Below are positions 48,609 through 57,407 of a DNA stretch of 64,000 nucleotides, piece after piece. A program made the translations under genes and the position numbers. Source of the stretch: Acinetobacter sichuanensis (lineage in GTDB: Bacteria; Pseudomonadota; Gammaproteobacteria; Pseudomonadales; Moraxellaceae); NCBI RefSeq assembly GCF_003024515.2, contig NZ_PYIX02000010.1, forward strand, positions 46,777 through 110,776, read 5' to 3'. The notes under the pieces were generated by a model, which saw only the letters and a program-made list of their open reading frames with translations, ran no database searches and was not told where the DNA came from. Position 1 is the first letter of the stretch, and each line of letters starts with the position of its first letter.

Positions 48609-48738
48609 TGTTTTGTTCTTCCTGTATCGAATGAGACGAAAGATTCTGTTTAATATGTAAACCTGCACGTGCACTGAATAAGTCAATGAAAAATTTTTTA
48701 AATAGATGCAAATGCTTTTGTCTGACAGTTGTACTCAT
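48601..48738 (-). CDS. Small ORF (45 codons) leading the NikR-like operon
   Basis: ATG at 48738 sits six bases after a perfect AAGGAG ribosome site and the frame runs 45 codons (MSTTVRQKHLHLFKKFFIDL, then ARAGLHIKQNL), ending 8 bp inside the NikR-like gene. The peptide is basic, with six Lys/Arg before residue 26, and has no membrane segment. The overlap means translation of this ORF probably feeds the weak GTG start of the regulator. It could be a leader peptide or a small functional protein; no family is recognised. Confidence 0.6.
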   Translation of the reverse strand: MSTTVRQKHLHLFKKFFIDLFSARAGLHIKQNLSSHSIQEEQNSA

Positions 48739-48749
48739 GCGCTGCTCCT

Positions 48750-48783
48750 TAGGTATTACCAATTTACGATTTAGTAATACCTA
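48750..48783 (-). promoter_or_regulatory. NikR-type operator palindrome
   Basis: Arms TAGGTATTAC (48750-48759) and GTAATACCTA (48774-48783) are perfect complements. The inner hexamers GTATTA and TAATAC are 16 bp apart, matching the layout GTATGA-N16-TCATAC of the E. coli NikR site. It overlaps the predicted transcription start and the ribosome site region. Confidence 0.7.
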
Positions 48784-48787
48784 GAGA

Positions 48788-48806
48788 AATGCAGAAAGTG
48801 TGCCAA
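48788..48806 (-). promoter_or_regulatory. Sigma-54 type -24/-12 promoter for the allophanate operon
   Basis: On the minus strand: TTGGCACACTTTCTGCATT, with the invariant GG and GC separated by 10 nt, close to the consensus TGGCAC-N5-TTGC. The predicted start, about 48779, lies in the operator palindrome. Sigma-54 control fits a nitrogen-source operon. No clear NtrC enhancer site was seen upstream. Confidence 0.65.
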
Positions 48807-49063
48807 TTTTTTAGACAATTTAAAGCGGAAAACTCAGTAAAGTATGCTTATTTTTTGGGCAAAAATATTTTTATGTCCTAAAATGCGTAATCGAAGTGCA
48901 AAAAAGTCATCAATGGTTTATTTTAATTATGGGTTTAGATATGACTTATACAGCATAAAGTTTTTAACTTAGCGCTACAAAATACTTTAAAATAAATGCA
49001 TTAACTTTTAATGATAATGATGTTTGGATATGTTTGTTTTTTCCATCGTGACTTTTCCTTGAT
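48807..49063. other. Intergenic region between the nitrogen operon and the TSUP gene
   Basis: About 260 bp of AT-rich sequence without a gene. It would hold any enhancer for the sigma-54 promoter and the promoter of the divergent transporter; neither could be placed. Confidence 0.5.
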
Positions 49064-49795
49064 ATGACTTGGCTGATCTTTGCTTTAGGTGCAATTGTTG
49101 CAGGTTTTGTACAAGGGCTAACAGGTTTTGCTTTTGCCTTAGTCGCAATGTCTTTTTGGATCTGGGTTTTACCTCCACAAATTGCAGCACCTTTAGTCGT
49201 TTTTGCTTCACTTTGGAGTCATTTTATTTCTTTTGCCAAAGAACCCAAACAACATTTACCATTTTCATTGGTTAAGCCTTATCTTATTGCAGGTATAATA
49301 GGCGTACCTCTAGGCACAGCCTTATTACATTATATTCATCAAGATATTTTCAAAATCGTATTAGGTTTATTTCTTATCATTTGGTGCCCTATTATTTATT
49401 TTGCGCCGACTTTTCCATCTATTATTAAAATGGGAAAATTAGCAGACAGTCTCATTGGTTTTATTGGTGGAATTTTAGGTGGATTAGGTGGTTTTTGTGG
49501 CGCCTTACCTTCAGCATGGGTCATGCTCAAACAATTATCTAAAGAACAACAACGTTATATTTTGCGTCATTTTAATTTTGCGATTCAAATGTTTACAATT
49601 TTGATTTACATCTGGAAAGAAACAATAAATTTCAGTCATTTACCCTATATCTTTATATTAATTTTAACAGTAAGTATTCCTGCAATTTTAGGTGCTCAAC
49701 TATTTTATAAAATCTCAGAAAAACAGTTTAAACATATTGTACTGAGTTTATTATTTTGTTCTGGTTTATTTTTAACCATTTCATCCTTATTTTAA
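49064..49795 (+). CDS. TauE/SafE (TSUP) family membrane transporter
   Basis: A 243-residue protein with about eight hydrophobic helices. The repeated TSUP motif is seen as GAIVAGFVQGLTGFAFALVA at the N terminus and IGGILGGLGGFCGALPSAWV in the second half. The family exports or imports sulfite, sulfonates or other organic anions; the substrate here is unknown. Divergent from the allophanate operon. Confidence 0.85.
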   Translation: MTWLIFALGAIVAGFVQGLTGFAFALVAMSFWIWVLPPQIAAPLVVFASLWSHFISFAKEPKQHLPFSLVKPYLIAGIIGVPLGTALLHYIHQDIFKIVLGLFLIIWCPIIYFAPTFPSIIKMGKLADSLIGFIGGILGGLGGFCGALPSAWVMLKQLSKEQQRYILRHFNFAIQMFTILIYIWKETINFSHLPYIFILILTVSIPAILGAQLFYKISEKQFKHIVLSLLFCSGLFLTISSLF

Positions 49796-49920
49796 GCGCT
49801 GATTTTCAATAATAAAAGACAAGACAAATACAATTATTTTTAATAATTTCAAAAATCCATCTATTTAATTCAATATATTAGGCATATAATTTTGATCCTC
49901 ATTTTTATACTGTTTTTGTG

Positions 49921-50280
49921 ATGAAACGCTCATTTTTATTAAGTTTATTTCTTCTGCTCACGGGTTGTGCACTTGGTACATCTAAAGAAATAAAATCAGC
50001 AGAAAAGTTACTTAGTCAATTTGAATGTAAAAATATTGAAAGCACACAATTAGCACATAGTCCAATCACATCTTATCATGAACGTGCTTTAGCATTAAGT
50101 CGTGAAAAAGCAAGTGCTTATATCGACAGTTACAAATCGGGTGATGTGTTATTTAAAATTCCCTTAGACCATGTTGTGCAGCAACAATATGATGTTTATA
50201 AATCTGCATGCGAAGCTTTAGGCGGCGTACAAAATAATGAAAGCTCGAGTATGATTGACCCTGAGTCTACCCCGCTTTAA
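49921..50280 (+). CDS. Small lipoprotein of unknown function
   Basis: A 119-residue protein with a lipoprotein signal (MKRSFLLSLFLLLTGCALG, lipobox LTGC at residues 13-16). The mature part has two more cysteines (ECKNIES, SACEALGG). No family recognised. Terminator directly after. Confidence 0.7.
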   Translation: MKRSFLLSLFLLLTGCALGTSKEIKSAEKLLSQFECKNIESTQLAHSPITSYHERALALSREKASAYIDSYKSGDVLFKIPLDHVVQQQYDVYKSACEALGGVQNNESSSMIDPESTPL

Positions 50281-50289
50281 AAGACATAA

Positions 50290-50318
50290 AAAAGACAGCA
50301 TATTTGCTGTCTTTTTCT
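50290..50318. terminator. Terminator between the lipoprotein and acyltransferase genes
   Basis: Perfect stem AAAAGACAGCA (50290-50300) facing TGCTGTCTTTT (50305-50315), T-run on both strands. Confidence 0.9.
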
Positions 50319-50330
50319 TTCTAAGCTCTA

Positions 50331-50918
50331 TTATTTTTTAGAAAAATAGCGTGTATCGACACTAAATAATTCAGGAAATTTAGGATTAATTTGTGCATAA
50401 AATTCCATGATTTCTGCCATATCTCGCTCATAATCACCTGATGGATAAACAATTTTTCCAATACCTGTTTTTTTCTTTTCATAGTCCATATAAGCCAAGG
50501 CTATCGGTACACCTGCATTTACAGCAACATGATAAAAACCCGTTTTCCATTTTTCTTGTTTTGCGCGAGTACCTTCTGGTGTTACCAACATTACCAGTTT
50601 TGGATGCGTTTTAAATAAATCTGTCATCAACTCAACCATACTTGGACGAGCCTCACCTTCTTTTTTAGGTCGACGATCAATCCCGATCCCTCCCATTGCA
50701 CGGACAAAAGGTCCAAAAGGCAATTTCATATAACTGTCTTTAATGGTCAGACGTACATTAACACCCAATGCTTTCAATGCTAAACGTGCATACAATGCAT
50801 CCCAATTACTGGTATGCGGCGCTGCGATCATGACACATTGATCAATCGTTAAGTCCCAATGATTATCAATTTCCCACCGCATTGCCCCAAGACTTTGTTC
50901 TGCCAACTTCTCGAACAT
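50331..50918 (-). CDS. PlsC-like lysophospholipid acyltransferase family protein
   Basis: A 195-residue acyltransferase. APHTSNWDALYARLAL has the HxxxxD-type active-site motif, followed by GGIGIDRRPKKEG and VTPEGTRAKQEKWKTGFYHVA (PEGTR motif). No long membrane segment. It probably transfers an acyl group to a lipid or an alcohol; the substrate is not evident. Confidence 0.85.
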   Translation of the reverse strand: MFEKLAEQSLGAMRWEIDNHWDLTIDQCVMIAAPHTSNWDALYARLALKALGVNVRLTIKDSYMKLPFGPFVRAMGGIGIDRRPKKEGEARPSMVELMTDLFKTHPKLVMLVTPEGTRAKQEKWKTGFYHVAVNAGVPIALAYMDYEKKKTGIGKIVYPSGDYERDMAEIMEFYAQINPKFPELFSVDTRYFSKK

Positions 50919-51320
50919 AAATACACCACAATTATAAATATAAAAATTTTGCGAATTGTAGCAACAGTTTATGTAGAAAAAACTAGCCCTAGCTCAAATT
51001 AAAAGCAGTTAAACTACAACTGTAAATTATTATTTTTAAAGATGATTATTTATGAAAGCTTATTAAAAAATATCCAAATATTTTATATTTACTTTTTCAT
51101 ATAGAGATAATTTAGTAATAAAAAATATCTTTTCATAGATTTGTAATAAATCATTAAAACTACGATAAATTAAATAAAAAAATCAAAATAGAGATATCTA
51201 TCACATTAAAAATATTGCACTTTTTTACAGGAGTTCATCCTTTTCACAACATGTTTTATGGTTTTTTGATTTACGCTTAAATGATTCAAATCCAACTTAA
51301 TACTCAATATCAGGTGTACA
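50919..51320. other. AT-rich intergenic region
   Basis: About 400 bp, very AT-rich, between divergent genes. No ORF, repeat or clear hairpin was seen beyond promoter-like A/T stretches. Confidence 0.5.
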
Positions 51321-51803
51321 ATGAAAAAAACTCTTCTTATCCTTAGTCTTTCAAGTTTTATATTAACTGCCTGTAATAAACCTAATGAAGATAGCACGAA
51401 CTATACGAATAATGTGGCTTCTCAAGCAACCAATACTCAAGTTGTTTCCCCTGCTGATACAGCTCATAACGCACAAAATAGTCTTGATTGGGATGGGACA
51501 TATAAAGGGCTACTTCCTTGTGCAGATTGCGAAGGTATTGAGACAGAGCTAAAACTAAATGCTGACCATACTTTTGAATTAGAAGAAGAATATAAAGGCG
51601 GCAAAGGTGACGAGAAAAAATTTGAATCTAAAGGCAAATTCACTTTTGATTCGACAGGCTCAATCATTACTTTAGATAAAAATGCAGATGAACGAAAATT
51701 CTTTGTAGGAGAAAATTTTCTTGAGGCACGCAATCGTGAAACAGGTACAAAAATTGAAGGTCCTATCGCTGAACATTATAAATTAGCAAAAGAATTAAAC
51801 TAA
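51321..51803 (+). CDS. NlpE-like copper/envelope-stress lipoprotein
   Basis: A 160-residue lipoprotein (lipobox ILTACN, about residues 14-19). WDGTYKGLLPCADCEGIETE and LKLNADHTFELEEEY are the NlpE N-terminal beta-barrel start with the CxxC pair (about residues 69-72). It lacks the C-terminal domain of E. coli NlpE. In E. coli, NlpE signals surface contact and misfolded lipoproteins to Cpx. Follows an AT-rich gap and has its own terminator. Confidence 0.83.
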   Translation: MKKTLLILSLSSFILTACNKPNEDSTNYTNNVASQATNTQVVSPADTAHNAQNSLDWDGTYKGLLPCADCEGIETELKLNADHTFELEEEYKGGKGDEKKFESKGKFTFDSTGSIITLDKNADERKFFVGENFLEARNRETGTKIEGPIAEHYKLAKELN

Positions 51804-51854
51804 TCCATCATAGTCGAATCATCACCACTTATTTACAATGATGAGATCACAATA

Positions 51855-51880
51855 AAAAACCCAGCTTTCGCTGGGTTTTT
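51855..51880. terminator. Bidirectional terminator between the NlpE-like gene and aceA
   Basis: Stem AAAAACCCAGC (51855-51865) facing GCTGGGTTTTT, 4-nt loop. Confidence 0.9.
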
Positions 51881-51896
51881 CGAATCAGATCGCGAC

Positions 51897-53501
51897 TTAG
51901 TGAGCAGCGAATTGGTTCATTGTGTTTTTAGCATCGTCATGCGCTTTAAGAGCATTGTCACCAGAGAAGATTTCTTTGTGATCATCACCGATGTCCGAAC
52001 CAGCCATTGCTTGGTGTTTAACACAAGCGATACCGCCACGGATTTCTTTACGTTGTACACCAGCAACATAAGCCAACATACCTTCAGAACCGAAGTAACC
52101 TTGAGCAAGCTCATGCGTAGAAAGAGCAGCTGTGTGGTAAGTAGGAAGTGTGATCAAGTGATGGAACACACCCGCTTCACGAGAAGCATCCGCTTGGAAT
52201 GTACGTACTTTTTCATCAGCATCAGCAGCTAATTCAGTCGCATCGTACTCAGCGCTCATTAATTTAGCACGGTCGTAAGCAGAAACGTCTTTACCTTCAG
52301 CAACCCAACGGTCATACGCTTGTTGACGGAAATTTAAAGTCCAGTTGAACGATGGAGAGTTGTTATAAACAAGTTTCGCATTTGGAACTGTTTCTTTAAC
52401 ACGGTTAACCATGTGAGCGATTTCTTCAACGTTTGGAGTCGCAGTTTCGATCCAAAGAAGATCCGCACCATTTTGAAGGCTAGATACACAGTCAAGTACA
52501 ACACGGTCAATTTGAGTGTCAGCACGGAACTGATATAAACCAGAAGCTAAACGCTTAGGACGGTGTAATTTACCATCACGTTTGATCAAGATTTCATCTT
52601 CTTGAGCTTCTTCGATGCTGATTTCAGTTGTGTCTAAGTAGCTGATATATTGAGAAGCGATGTCGCCTGGCTCTTTAACCACTGGGATTTTTTGAGTCAA
52701 GTCAGCGCCTTCAGAGTCAGTACGCGCAACGATGATACCGTCATCAAGACCCATTTCTAAGAATGCATAACGTAATGCATGGATTTTAGCGATGAAGTCT
52801 TCGTGTGGAACAGTTACTTTACCAGCTTGGTGACCACATTGTTTAGCGTCAGAAACTTGGTTTTCGATTTGAAGTGCACAAGCACCAGCTTCGATCATTT
52901 TACGAGCAAGTAAGTAAGTTGCTTCTTCGTTACCGAAACCAGCATCGATGTCCGCAATAATTGGCACAACGTGAGTTTGGAAACCATCGATTTGAGCAGT
53001 GATTTCAGTAGCTTTAGCAGTGTCGCCAGCTTCTTGTGCTTTTTTCAATGCACGGAATAAATCGTTTAATTCTTTTGCATCAGCTTGACGAAGGAAAGTA
53101 TAGATTTCTTCGATCAAAGCAGGTACTGAAGTTTTTTCGTGCATAGATTGGTCAGGAAGTGGACCGAATTCTGAACGAAGTGCAGCAACCATCCAACCTG
53201 AAAGGTAGATATAACGGCGTTCAGTTGTACCGAAGTATTTTTTGTTCGCAATCATTTTTTGTTGTGCGATGAAACCGTGCCAGCAACCTAATGATTGAGT
53301 GTATTTGCTAGAATCTGCATCATAAGCAGCCATATCACGACGCATAATAGCAGCAGTGTATTTAGCGATGTCTAAACCAGTTTTGAATTGGTTTTGCATT
53401 TGCATACGCGCAGCGTCTTCTGGGCTAATATCGCGCCAAGTTGCACCGAATTTTGCTTTTAATTCGCGGATTGCTTCAATCGCTGATAAATATGTAGACA
53501 T
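51897..53501 (-). CDS. aceA: Isocitrate lyase
   Basis: First enzyme of the glyoxylate shunt, splitting isocitrate to succinate and glyoxylate; needed for growth on acetate and alkanes. The 534-residue protein is the long ICL type as in Pseudomonas. The metal/substrate part DIDAGFGNEEATYLLARKMI and the catalytic motif KQCGHQAGK are present. I start at the ATG at 53501, eight bases after AGGAA. The upstream gap has a hairpin-like repeat (AAATCT/AGATTT near 53546-53575). Confidence 0.95.
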   Translation of the reverse strand: MSTYLSAIEAIRELKAKFGATWRDISPEDAARMQMQNQFKTGLDIAKYTAAIMRRDMAAYDADSSKYTQSLGCWHGFIAQQKMIANKKYFGTTERRYIYLSGWMVAALRSEFGPLPDQSMHEKTSVPALIEEIYTFLRQADAKELNDLFRALKKAQEAGDTAKATEITAQIDGFQTHVVPIIADIDAGFGNEEATYLLARKMIEAGACALQIENQVSDAKQCGHQAGKVTVPHEDFIAKIHALRYAFLEMGLDDGIIVARTDSEGADLTQKIPVVKEPGDIASQYISYLDTTEISIEEAQEDEILIKRDGKLHRPKRLASGLYQFRADTQIDRVVLDCVSSLQNGADLLWIETATPNVEEIAHMVNRVKETVPNAKLVYNNSPSFNWTLNFRQQAYDRWVAEGKDVSAYDRAKLMSAEYDATELAADADEKVRTFQADASREAGVFHHLITLPTYHTAALSTHELAQGYFGSEGMLAYVAGVQRKEIRGGIACVKHQAMAGSDIGDDHKEIFSGDNALKAHDDAKNTMNQFAAH

Positions 53502-54134
53502 GATATGTTCCTGTAATAATATTAGGATTTCATCCATCGAATCGCTAAATCTAGTACTATCTATTTGTTCAGATTTAGTACGCTTCGTTGTTATGGACTT
53601 AGCTTAGATTGACTCCTAAAATTAATCCAATATTTTGCGTTAATTCTCAGTATTTATTTAAAAAATATATAGATCAAAGTCGTATTATAATTATGTTTCA
53701 ATTTATTAATACATTGATTTTAAATGAATTAAATTAAAACCCATATTGACTTTTTTGCTTACAAATAATACAAGTTTAAAATTTACAGCTTATTAGACTT
53801 AAGTCGAGCCTTACTATTTTTTTGTCATATCATGCTCATTTAATTTTTCAACGCATATATTTTAGTCTAAATAAACAATGTAAATGTCTTTTTGTATGCT
53901 TAAAAAGAAAGCTAAAAAATTATAAATCTTTCTCAATGCGTTAAGTTCTATGATTTAAGGCAATTTGCAATATCAAACCTGTTCGATAAAACAATTTGAA
54001 AATAGATGAAAACAAATTTTTAATTTTCTTGATGCGGCTTAGAATGATGTTTTTTTATCATGATTTAACACAAAACTATTTGCTTATGGCATAATTCAAT
54101 GTGATTTCAAAAATTTATTTTCGGTATTTTTTAT
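53502..54134. other. Long AT-rich intergenic region upstream of aceA and the LysR gene
   Basis: About 630 bp between divergent genes with no convincing ORF. Two TAGTAC boxes lie near 53551-53580, one inside an AAATCT/AGATTT inverted repeat. The rest is A/T-rich and may contain promoter and regulator sites that cannot be named. Confidence 0.5.
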
Positions 54135-55124
54135 ATGAATCTTGAGCGGGTTGACCTCAATCTATTAATTTACCTTGATGTACTTTTGCGTGAAAAGAAC
54201 GTTACCCGTGCCGCAGAACAGCTTGGTGTTACCCAACCTGCTATGAGTAATATTTTACGACGTTTGCGTAATTTATTTAATGATCCGCTTTTGATTCGTT
54301 CTTCTGAAGGGATGACTCCCACAGAACGTGCTTTAGAATTACAACCGCGTATTCGAGATGCATTGTCAGATTTGTCAATGATTTTGGAACCACGCACAGA
54401 GTTTCGACCTTATACCTCAAATCGTGTTTTTCGTATCATGACTTCTGACTATGCTGAGGCAACCCTTGTTCCTCGCTTAGTCAAAGCCTTACGTTCTGAA
54501 GCACCCAATGTGGTTTTAGACTTTTTAACGCCAAGTGATGTGTCCTATCGTGATATGGAACAAGGTAAAGTTGATTTAGCCATCAATCGTTTTAATGAAA
54601 TTCCACAAAGCTTTCATCAAGTTCTTGTTTGGCGTGACAGCTTTTCTTGCTTACTAAATGGTAAACACCCTGCTGCAAGTAATTTAAATTTAAAAAGTTA
54701 TTTAGATGCACAGCATATTTGGGTTTCTAAAACGGGTATGGGTGTTGGTTTCGGTGTAAATCCAGAGAAACAAGCAGGATTAGGTTGGATTGATCAAGCT
54801 TTAGAACGTATTGGTCAAAAACGTAAAATTTCTGTCTTTACCCGTCATTATCAAATGCCAGCACTTTTAGCTTCTAATGTTGACTTGGTTGCAACATTGC
54901 CAACACGTATTGCACGTTTACAAGCCAAAAGCCAAAATCTTTTAATTAAAGACCCACCTTTTTATATTCCTGAATTTGAGTTAAAAATGGCATGGTGTCC
55001 TTTACTCCATCATCATCCTGCTCATCGCTGGTTACGCCAACTGATTTTATATGTAGCACGACAAATGATAGAAGAAGAAAACCGTGAATTTTTAATTAAC
55101 AATTCTCAATTTTCACACTATTAA
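54135..55124 (+). CDS. LysR-type transcriptional regulator (NodD-like clade)
   Basis: A 329-residue regulator. The helix-turn-helix is VTRAAEQLGVTQPAMSNILRRLR (about residues 23-45; cited in part), followed by NDPLLIRSSEGMTPTERAL, the usual start of NodD/LeuO-like members. The C-terminal part is the substrate-binding-like sensor. It is divergent from aceA, so aceA could be a target; that is inference. Ligand unknown. Confidence 0.85.
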   Translation: MNLERVDLNLLIYLDVLLREKNVTRAAEQLGVTQPAMSNILRRLRNLFNDPLLIRSSEGMTPTERALELQPRIRDALSDLSMILEPRTEFRPYTSNRVFRIMTSDYAEATLVPRLVKALRSEAPNVVLDFLTPSDVSYRDMEQGKVDLAINRFNEIPQSFHQVLVWRDSFSCLLNGKHPAASNLNLKSYLDAQHIWVSKTGMGVGFGVNPEKQAGLGWIDQALERIGQKRKISVFTRHYQMPALLASNVDLVATLPTRIARLQAKSQNLLIKDPPFYIPEFELKMAWCPLLHHHPAHRWLRQLILYVARQMIEEENREFLINNSQFSHY

Positions 55125-55251
55125 AGCATAATATTTCTTAAATTCTTCGCTTATCAATATTATACTTTTCAAAGTGCTTAGGGTGGTTACTACTCCCTAA
55201 GCTGTTTTTGTGTTAAAAACATTCATAATAATGACGATCCACAGGTGATTC

Positions 55252-56574
55252 GTGAGCCTTCTTCAGAATATTATTATCATCATCTTGCTGATTGCAGGTG
55301 CAGGTTTTTTATCTTTAACAGAAATTGCCCTTGCTGGTGCACGTAAAGTTAAACTTAAAATCCTTGCAGAATCGGGTGATGAACGTGCGCAGAAAGTCCT
55401 AGACTTGCAAGAAAATTCTGCTGATTTCTTTGCTGCTTCCCAAATTGGACTGAACGCTGTTGCCATTTTAGGTGGTATTTTGGGTGAAGGGGCTTTTCGT
55501 CCTTATTTTCTTGATTTTGTTTCACGCTTTTATATAGGTCCTTGGGCAGAAACCATTAGTTTTGCATTATCATTTACATTAGTTACATCACTCTTTATTT
55601 TATTTGCAGACTTAATGCCAAAACGTATGGCAATGATTGCACCTGAAAAAATTGCTGTTTCTGTTATTAATCCAATTCAAATATTTATTGTGGTATGTAA
55701 ACCTTTGGCTTGGTGTATCAATGCCATTGCAAACCTGTTATTTCGCTTATTTAAGGTCAATACAACACGTGAAGATAATATTACTTTTGATGATATTTCT
55801 GCCGTGATGGATGCAGGTGCGCAAGCAGGTGTCTTACAAAAACAAGAACATCATTTTATTGAAAATGTATTTGAGCTTGAAGAACGTAATGTTCCCTCAA
55901 GTATGACGACTCGTGAAAATGTTGTATTTTTCACATTAAAAGAGTCAGAAGAAAGCATTCGCCAAAAACTCGCTGAATATCCATACTCTAAGTTTTTGGT
56001 GTGTAATAATAATATTGATGATGTCATTGGTTATGTAGATGCCAAAGATATTTTAGTACGAATTTTAAATAATCAATCTCTTCTGCAACTCAATGAAAAT
56101 ACGATTCGTAATGTTTTAACGATTCCTGACACTTTAACCTTATCAGAACTACTTGATCGTTTTCGCTCAACCAAAGAAAAATTCGCTGTGGTTATTAATG
56201 AATATGCTTTGGTTGTTGGTGTGATTACTTTGTCAGATATTATGATTACGGTCATGGGCGACTGGGTTACCCCAATTGAAGCAGATCAACAAATTATCAA
56301 ACGTGATAATAATTCATGGCTGATCGATGGTAGTACACCTATTGAAGATCTCAAGCATGCGCTTGCGCTAGATGAAATGCCTGATGATGAAAACTATGAA
56401 ACGCTTGCAGGATTTATGATGTATAAATTACGAAAAATTCCTCGCCCTGCTGATACTGTGATTTTTGATGGTTATAAATTTGAAGTTGTAGACGTTGATC
56501 ATTTTAAAATTGACCAATTACTTGTGACACGTTTACTTGAAAGAAATGAAGCTGAGCCACCAACAGAAGAATAA
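55252..56574 (+). CDS. CNNM/CorC-type membrane protein, PaeA (YtfL)-like
   Basis: A 440-residue protein with a GTG start. The DUF21 membrane domain covers about residues 1-185 (FLSLTEIALAGARKVKLKIL; FFAASQIGLNAVAILGGILG), then two CBS domains (about 210-330) and a C-terminal CorC/HlyC domain (about 345-430). The opening closely follows YtfL/PaeA of E. coli, reported to export cadaverine and putrescine; relatives act in Mg/Co efflux. Terminator follows. Confidence 0.85.
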   Translation: MSLLQNIIIIILLIAGAGFLSLTEIALAGARKVKLKILAESGDERAQKVLDLQENSADFFAASQIGLNAVAILGGILGEGAFRPYFLDFVSRFYIGPWAETISFALSFTLVTSLFILFADLMPKRMAMIAPEKIAVSVINPIQIFIVVCKPLAWCINAIANLLFRLFKVNTTREDNITFDDISAVMDAGAQAGVLQKQEHHFIENVFELEERNVPSSMTTRENVVFFTLKESEESIRQKLAEYPYSKFLVCNNNIDDVIGYVDAKDILVRILNNQSLLQLNENTIRNVLTIPDTLTLSELLDRFRSTKEKFAVVINEYALVVGVITLSDIMITVMGDWVTPIEADQQIIKRDNNSWLIDGSTPIEDLKHALALDEMPDDENYETLAGFMMYKLRKIPRPADTVIFDGYKFEVVDVDHFKIDQLLVTRLLERNEAEPPTEE

Positions 56575-56591
56575 AACGATCATTTTCAACT

Positions 56592-56620
56592 AAAAAGCAC
56601 CAATATATGGTGCTTTTTAT
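56592..56620. terminator. Bidirectional terminator after the PaeA-like gene
   Basis: Perfect stem AAAAAGCACCA (56592-56602) facing TGGTGCTTTTT (56608-56618). Confidence 0.9.
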
Positions 56621-56634
56621 ATGACTGTTTTTTA

Positions 56635-57138
56635 TTATTTCTTTTCGATTAAACGATCAAGTACAGCTTGATAGTGAATCATAATATCTTCATCTAACAA
56701 TTTAAACGCATTGTCAAATTGCACCATTGGCCAACCTTCTTTCCAAAAAGAAAAGATATTATGTAAATCATGAGTTACTGTTGCATCTTCACGTAAAATA
56801 GCTTGAGCTACTTGTGATAAGACTTGTGCAGTTTCTGCACCATCAATCTCTAAATATTCAATTCCTTTTGCTTTTAAAATACGAATACGGTCTTTTTTAT
56901 AGCGAATTTTTTTTGCTTGAGCTTCATTTAAATGCAATGCCAAAGTGACAGCTTCAACAAATTTTTCTTCAAAACTATGATGTAAAGCGACCAAAGCTTG
57001 CTTATGTGCTTCTTGACGCCCTGCTTTTCCGCCATCACGAATGATTTTTTTTGCTTCGACATTTAATTCGTCAGATTTCATTGACTGTAAAATATCTAAA
57101 ATTTCAATATCACTTAATGATGCAGAAGAATCTGTCAT
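56635..57138 (-). CDS. Conserved cytosolic protein of unknown function
   Basis: A 167-residue soluble protein: helical, charged N-terminal half with KKIIRDGGKAGRQEAHKQAL and a middle KKIRYKKDRIRILKAKGIEY. No membrane or signal segment and no family recognised. It stands alone behind a strong terminator. Confidence 0.6.
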   Translation of the reverse strand: MTDSSASLSDIEILDILQSMKSDELNVEAKKIIRDGGKAGRQEAHKQALVALHHSFEEKFVEAVTLALHLNEAQAKKIRYKKDRIRILKAKGIEYLEIDGAETAQVLSQVAQAILREDATVTHDLHNIFSFWKEGWPMVQFDNAFKLLDEDIMIHYQAVLDRLIEKK

Positions 57139-57370
57139 GGGAGTCCTAAATATAAAATAGAATGTTATATTTTCGCATAATTTTAAAATTAAATCAGAGA
57201 TAAAATACCGAAATATAAAATACCTTTAGAAAAATAGAAAATTGACTCTTAAAAATGTCTTTAAAGCATTTTATTGTTCAAAATGAATCTTCATTCTAAC
57301 TTCTAAAAAACCATCAAGTTTGCTCAATAAATCCGTGCAAGCCTAAATTCCTATCTGCATCTTAATGATG

Positions 57371-57404
57371 CCCTCTTCTTATAAAATAAAAAGAGGGTTT
57401 TCAT
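57371..57404. repeat. Hairpin downstream of the quinone oxidoreductase gene
   Basis: CCCTCTT (57371-57377) faces AAGAGGG (57391-57397), with outer arms AATGATG/CATCATT that extend the pairing around a TTTT bulge. No T-run on the strand of the gene, so termination is doubtful. Confidence 0.45.
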
Positions 57405-57407
57405 CAT

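Noticed and set aside
48807..49063. NtrC enhancer site upstream of the sigma-54 promoter
   Set aside because: Only weak partial matches to TGCACC-N5-GGTGCA were seen, so no site is claimed.
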